Of a DNA stretch of 64,000 nt, positions 60,345 through 64,000 are shown one piece after another. The notes beneath the pieces were generated by a model. It was not told where the DNA came from and ran no database searches. It saw only the letters and a program-made list of their open reading frames with translations. This stretch comes from Pseudomonas koreensis (GTDB lineage Bacteria; Pseudomonadota; Gammaproteobacteria; Pseudomonadales; Pseudomonadaceae). Both the position numbers and the translations under genes were made by a program. Every line of letters starts with the position of its first letter. Within the stretch, counting starts at the first letter, position 1. The stretch spans positions 806,001 through 870,000 of the forward strand of contig NZ_JAAQYM010000001.1 in the NCBI RefSeq assembly GCF_012986595.1, read 5' to 3'.

Positions 60345-61103
60345 ATGCCCGCCCCTGTTCTGTCCGGCCCGCAATACCTGCGCGAAGGCCTCAAACTGGT
60401 CCTCAGCCCGGGCCTGCGCCTGTTCGTATTGTTGCCGCTGGCCATCAACCTGGTGCTGTTCGTCGGATTGATCTATCTGGCCGGCCATCAGTTCAGCCTG
60501 TGGGTCGACAGCCTGATGCCGTCACTGCCGGACTGGCTGAGTTTCCTCAGCTACATCCTCTGGCCACTGTTCGTGGTGCTGGTGGCGCTGATGGTGTTCT
60601 TCACCTTCACCATGCTCGCCAACGTGATCGCCGCGCCGTTCAACGGATTTCTCGCGGAAAAGGTCGAAGTGGTGGTACGCGGCACGGATGATTTCCCGGC
60701 GTTCAGCTGGGGCGAACTGATCGCGATGATCCCGCGCACCCTCGCCCGGGAAATGCGCAAGCTCGGCTACTTCCTGCCGCGAGCGATCGGCCTGTTCATC
60801 CTCTCGTTCATCCCGGTGGTGAACATCGTCGCCGCGCCGCTGTGGCTGCTGTTCGGCGTATGGATGATGGCGATCCAGTACATCGACTACCCGGCGGACA
60901 ACCACAAACTGGGCTGGAACGAAATGCTCGCCTGGCTGCGGCAGAAGCGCTGGCAGAGCATGAGTTTCGGCGGCATCGTCTATCTGGTGCTGCTGATTCC
61001 GGTGGTGAACATTCTGATGATGCCGGCCGCCGTCGCGGGCGCGACCTTGTTCTGGGTACGGGAGCGGGGTGCGGAAGCGCTGGAGACACACGTCAGCCGT
61101 TAA
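60345..61103 (+). CDS. cysZ: CysZ-family sulfate permease/regulator
   Basis: A 252-residue membrane protein with CGGAG before the ATG. The start [20 protein letters not shown] and central [16 protein letters not shown] and [20 protein letters not shown] match CysZ, which passes sulfate into the cell for cysteine synthesis. Four to five hydrophobic segments. Its neighbour trxB fits a redox/sulfur theme, but no shared operon is implied since they are divergent. Confidence 0.9.
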   Translation: MPAPVLSGPQYLREGLKLVLSPGLRLFVLLPLAINLVLFVGLIYLAGHQFSLWVDSLMPSLPDWLSFLSYILWPLFVVLVALMVFFTFTMLANVIAAPFNGFLAEKVEVVVRGTDDFPAFSWGELIAMIPRTLAREMRKLGYFLPRAIGLFILSFIPVVNIVAAPLWLLFGVWMMAIQYIDYPADNHKLGWNEMLAWLRQKRWQSMSFGGIVYLVLLIPVVNILMMPAAVAGATLFWVRERGAEALETHVSR

Positions 61104-61167
61104 ATTTGGCGTGACACACTGGGGCTGCCTGCAACAAGATCGTTGATTCATCAGTCGGCATCCATTT

Positions 61168-61191
61168 ACAACTGTCATTTCTGACAGTTGT
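61168..61191. promoter_or_regulatory. Perfect 10-bp dyad of lux-box type
   Basis: ACAACTGTCA (61168-61177), TTTC, TGACAGTTGT (61182-61191). The dyad contains CT-N12-AG, the rule for LuxR-type quorum-sensing operators. It lies 104 bases upstream of the GH20 gene and 65 bases after cysZ. It could instead be a stem in the cysZ 3' end, but it has no T-run. Confidence 0.5.
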
Positions 61192-61294
61192 GCCTCCTCT
61201 GCTTTCGTTATCCAATCCGGTCTGGGCCTGCTCAAGCCAACCTCCCATGAACTGCACGCATGAGTGACGCCCTCTGACTTTGGAGAGCGTCACA

Positions 61295-62857
61295 ATGAAA
61301 ACTGTTGCAGAAGATCGTCATGCGCACCTTGAGAATCAAAGATTCCCCTGGCTTGGCATGAGCCCCTCCGTACTTCACGCCCAGCCATGCACTGGATTTG
61401 TCATCAGTACCAGTACCCGCATCGTCATTGACGACGAACGCCTGCGTCCTTTGGCAACACGCCTGGCATTCGGCTTCGCGAGTGCCGCCGAACTCAAACA
61501 GCCACCGGCCGTCGTACTGCAATCAAATCAGATGTCTCACATCGGTGAAGGCGACGTGGCGCTGAGACTGTCCACGCCAGACACCGCTGGTGTTACGGTC
61601 CCCTCCAATGGCGAGAGTGAGACCTACCGAATCGACATCACGCGAGCCATTCACGTCACCGCGGCCAACCTGGGGGCCATGGCGCGCGCATTGACAACCC
61701 TGCATAAGGCCGTCCGACTGTCCACTGAGCTTGACCCGGTCGTAGTCATTGATGCCCCGGCTTTCGCAGAGCGCTCGGTAATGATTGATCTGGGACGCCG
61801 TGGGTTCAGTCCCGAGTGGGTCATCAATCTGATTCAGGAAATGGCCTGGAACCAGCTCAACACCCTGCATCTACACCTCACCGACAATGAGGGCGTCAGG
61901 GTGATATTCCCTTCCTTTCCAGACATTTCCAGCGATGATGCCTGGAGTGCAGCAGATCTCGAGCGCGTGCTCGACACCGCTGCGGCTTACCACATCGAAG
62001 TGATTCCAGAACTCGATATGCCGGGACACATGGACTGGATATTGCGCAACCGCCCGCAGTTTCAACTGAAGCTCAGCAACCAACAGGTCGTTTCGAAAGC
62101 AATCGACTTCAGCCTTGAAGAAGCACGGGACTTTCTGAAGGTGCTGTTCTCCGATCTCATGCAAATGTTCGCGCAAAGCCAATACATCCATTTGGGCGCA
62201 GATGAATACTTTCTTAACCCGATAACCCCGCAAAATACCCCTCAGTTGGCTGAATACGCCCGTAAAGCTTCCGCTAATCCTGCGGCCAACTCGGAGGATG
62301 CGGTCCGATGCCTGGTCAACGAACTGGCCGAATTCCTGAGGGTGAAGGGCAGAACAGCGCGGGTCTGGAACGATGGCGCAGTACAGACAAACCAAATCAT
62401 CGCGCTCGATAAACGCGTGCAAATCGAATGCTGGAGTATCTGGGGCAGCCTGCGGGGTGAACTGAACGTGCAGCAACTGGTTGATGCCGGTTACCGCGTG
62501 CTCAACGCTCACGGAGATTTCTACTTCGTTGTTAACCCGACCTGGGACAACCTCTTGCACACCAGGCACTCGCCTCACGGCCTCTATGACGTATGGCGCG
62601 CCAACCGGTTCATGGACAAGGCCGGTGGGGACTACACGGATATTCCTGCGCAAAGTCCGGCCATGGTGGGCGCGGGCATCCAACTATGGATAGAGGTGCC
62701 ATCATTCAGTTCACCGGAGGAAATCTGGCCACAGCTAAAAGCGTGGTTGCTTCCGCTGGGGCAGCGCACCTGGGACTCACCGAATGCCCCGGCCCGCCAC
62801 CAATCACTCTCGGTGGTCGCGCGCGCAGCAGCCCATCCGCCACCAGTGCCGTGGTGA
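61295..62857 (+). CDS. GH20-family beta-N-acetylhexosaminidase
   Basis: A 520-residue protein from ATG 61295 with GGAGAG eight bases upstream. N-terminal GH20b-like part (TRIVIDDERLRPLATRLAFG; VTAANLGAMARALTTLHKAV), then the TIM barrel: SVMIDLGRRGFSPEWVINLI, NQLNTLHLHLTDNEGVRV, IPELDMPGHMDWIL and the catalytic Asp-Glu pair in YIHLGADEYFLN. Removes terminal GlcNAc/GalNAc. No signal peptide is visible, so a cytoplasmic or unusually exported enzyme. The C-terminus is Pro/Ala-rich. A lux-box-like dyad precedes it. Confidence 0.85.
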   Translation: MKTVAEDRHAHLENQRFPWLGMSPSVLHAQPCTGFVISTSTRIVIDDERLRPLATRLAFGFASAAELKQPPAVVLQSNQMSHIGEGDVALRLSTPDTAGVTVPSNGESETYRIDITRAIHVTAANLGAMARALTTLHKAVRLSTELDPVVVIDAPAFAERSVMIDLGRRGFSPEWVINLIQEMAWNQLNTLHLHLTDNEGVRVIFPSFPDISSDDAWSAADLERVLDTAAAYHIEVIPELDMPGHMDWILRNRPQFQLKLSNQQVVSKAIDFSLEEARDFLKVLFSDLMQMFAQSQYIHLGADEYFLNPITPQNTPQLAEYARKASANPAANSEDAVRCLVNELAEFLRVKGRTARVWNDGAVQTNQIIALDKRVQIECWSIWGSLRGELNVQQLVDAGYRVLNAHGDFYFVVNPTWDNLLHTRHSPHGLYDVWRANRFMDKAGGDYTDIPAQSPAMVGAGIQLWIEVPSFSSPEEIWPQLKAWLLPLGQRTWDSPNAPARHQSLSVVARAAAHPPPVPW

Positions 62858-62904
62858 CAGCACACCCTTTCACAAATCCATCACGCAAGCGTCACAGGCA
62901 CGAC

Positions 62905-64000
62905 ATGGCCTCAGCCGACACTGAGGTCATGACGACAGCTCTGCATATCACCTTGATCAGCGAAACCTTCCCACCGGAAATCAATGGGGTGGCCAACACG
63001 CTTGGCCGCCTGTGCGATGGCTTGCGCGCGCGTGGGCATCAGGTGGAACTGGTGCGGCCGCGCCAGGCCGGCGATCCGCAGCGCGCCGAGGATGATGCGC
63101 TGTTGCTGTGTCGGGGATGGCCGCTGCCCGGGTATCCGGGGCTGCAATGGGGACAGTCGTCGATGCACAAGCTGCTGCGGCGCTGGAAACGCCAGCGGCC
63201 GGACGTGCTGTACATCGCCACCGAAGGCCCGCTCGGCTTGTCGGCCCTGCGCGCAGCACGACGGTTGGGGATCTCGGTGGTCAGCGGCTTTCACACCAAT
63301 TTCCAGCAGTACACCAACCAATACGGGCTGGGCTTGCTCACGCGCTTGCTGACCCACTATCTGCGCTGGTTCCACAACCGTTCGGCGATGACCCTGGTGC
63401 CGAGTGTCAGTCAACGTCTGGAACTGGAGCGCCGGCACTTCGACCGCCTCGCCCTGCTCTCTCGAGGCGTGGACAGCCAGTTGTTTCACCCGGCCAAGCG
63501 ACTCAACGGATTGCGTGAGCAATGGGGACTGAGCGAGCAGGACATTGCGGTAATTCACGTAGGACGCCTGGCCCCGGAGAAGAATCTGGGACTGCTCAGG
63601 CGCTGCTTCGACAAACTATGCAGCACGTATCCACAGCGCAACCTGAAGCTGATCGTGGTCGGTGACGGACCGCAACGGCTTGCGCTGGAAAAGGAGCTGC
63701 CGCAGGCCATCTTCTGCGGTTCACAACGCGGCGAAGCGCTGGCGGCGCACTATGCCTCCGGGGACCTTTTTCTGTTTCCGAGCATGACCGAAACCTTCGG
63801 CAATGTAGTGCTCGAAGCCTTGGCCTCCGGTCTGGGCGTGGTGGCGTACGATCAGGCTGCAGCGGCGCAGCACATCCGCCATGGCTACAACGGCGTGTTG
63901 GCCATGCCCGGTGATGAACAGGCATTCTGCGATGCGGCGGCGTGGTTGCTGGAAGAGGACGAGACGTTGCGTTGCGTGCGTCTGAATGCGCGCCAGCATG
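62905..64000 (+). CDS. GT4-family glycosyltransferase (3' end outside window)
   Basis: Reaches the window end without a stop; at least 365 residues. Start at ATG 62905 (CAGG six bases before) or in-frame ATG 62929 (MTTALHITLISETFPPEING). GT-B fold: ISETFPPEINGVANTLGRLC at the N-terminus, HTNFQQYTNQYG, the second domain VIHVGRLAPEKNLGLLRRCF and the acceptor/nucleotide motif EKELPQAIFCGSQRGEALAA then SMTETFGNVVLEALASGLGV. It resembles mannosyltransferases that act on phosphatidylinositol or sugar-lipid acceptors. 47 bases after the GH20 gene, possibly the same operon. Confidence 0.87.
   Translation, partial: MASADTEVMTTALHITLISETFPPEINGVANTLGRLCDGLRARGHQVELVRPRQAGDPQRAEDDALLLCRGWPLPGYPGLQWGQSSMHKLLRRWKRQRPDVLYIATEGPLGLSALRAARRLGISVVSGFHTNFQQYTNQYGLGLLTRLLTHYLRWFHNRSAMTLVPSVSQRLELERRHFDRLALLSRGVDSQLFHPAKRLNGLREQWGLSEQDIAVIHVGRLAPEKNLGLLRRCFDKLCSTYPQRNLKLIVVGDGPQRLALEKELPQAIFCGSQRGEALAAHYASGDLFLFPSMTETFGNVVLEALASGLGVVAYDQAAAAQHIRHGYNGVLAMPGDEQAFCDAAAWLLEEDETLRCVRLNARQH

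Overview
The window looks like chromosome of a Pseudomonas of the P. fluorescens group. The sequence is GC-rich. It holds the complete homogentisate (hmg) cluster, the Pseudomonas folM-folE-folX cluster, two FecI/FecR-type iron uptake systems, a short LOV photoreceptor, an algA-type gene very close to the P. aeruginosa protein, and about twenty REP-type inverted repeats between genes. I see no rRNA, tRNA, phage, insertion sequence or CRISPR array.

Layout. 1-5.6 kb: the end of algA, a small membrane protein, an SDR, and a LysR gene divergent from an MFS exporter plus NTF2-like gene. 5.6-11.8 kb: an AaeXAB-like efflux operon with its own outer-membrane factor (OMF, FUSC, DUF1656, HlyD) and a divergent LysR gene. 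11.8-13.6 kb: a DUF3077/DUF6124 gene behind a structured leader, an eight-unit 72-bp tandem REP array and a long intergenic repeat. 13.6-17.4 kb: ghrB-like, DUF2165, and an EamA exporter divergent from an AraC gene. 17.4-28 kb: two divergent iron operons. One runs DUF3649, PepSY, DUF3325, FecI, FecR, siderophore receptor; the other is fecI-fecR-fecA. A good Fur box lies between them. 28-36.6 kb: HPF/RaiA-like gene, LysR with L-serine deaminase and serine transporter, DUF3509, psiE, SOS-controlled yebG, a leucine-dehydrogenase homologue lacking its catalytic lysine, and a SirB1-type gene. 36.6-42.3 kb: aromatic-acid MFS, maiA, fahA, hmgA and divergent hmgR. 42.3-48 kb: an accessory toxin block, with an 800-residue dermonecrotic-toxin-like protein, a 0.95-kb AT-richer gap with an orphan terminator, and an S-type-pyocin-domain toxin with an overlapping presumed immunity gene. 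48-53.4 kb: SDR, epoxide-hydrolase-like protein, class II aldolase, lrgAB with LysR, flavodoxin. 53.5-59 kb: short LOV protein, unknown protein, MerR/LitR-like regulator without the B12 motif, a membrane monooxygenase-domain protein, then folM-folE-folX, DUF1244 and HopJ-like. 59-64 kb: trxB, cysZ, a GH20 hexosaminidase behind a lux-box-like dyad, and a partial GT4 glycosyltransferase.

The points most worth following are the leader at 12001-12152 with competing hairpins that can hide the ribosome site, the LOV/LitR/pterin neighbourhood, the toxin block with its orphan terminator, the Lys-to-Val change in the leucine dehydrogenase homologue, the 72-bp tandem array, and the CT-N12-AG dyad before the GH20 gene. 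All functions are read from sequence and family knowledge; no searches were run.
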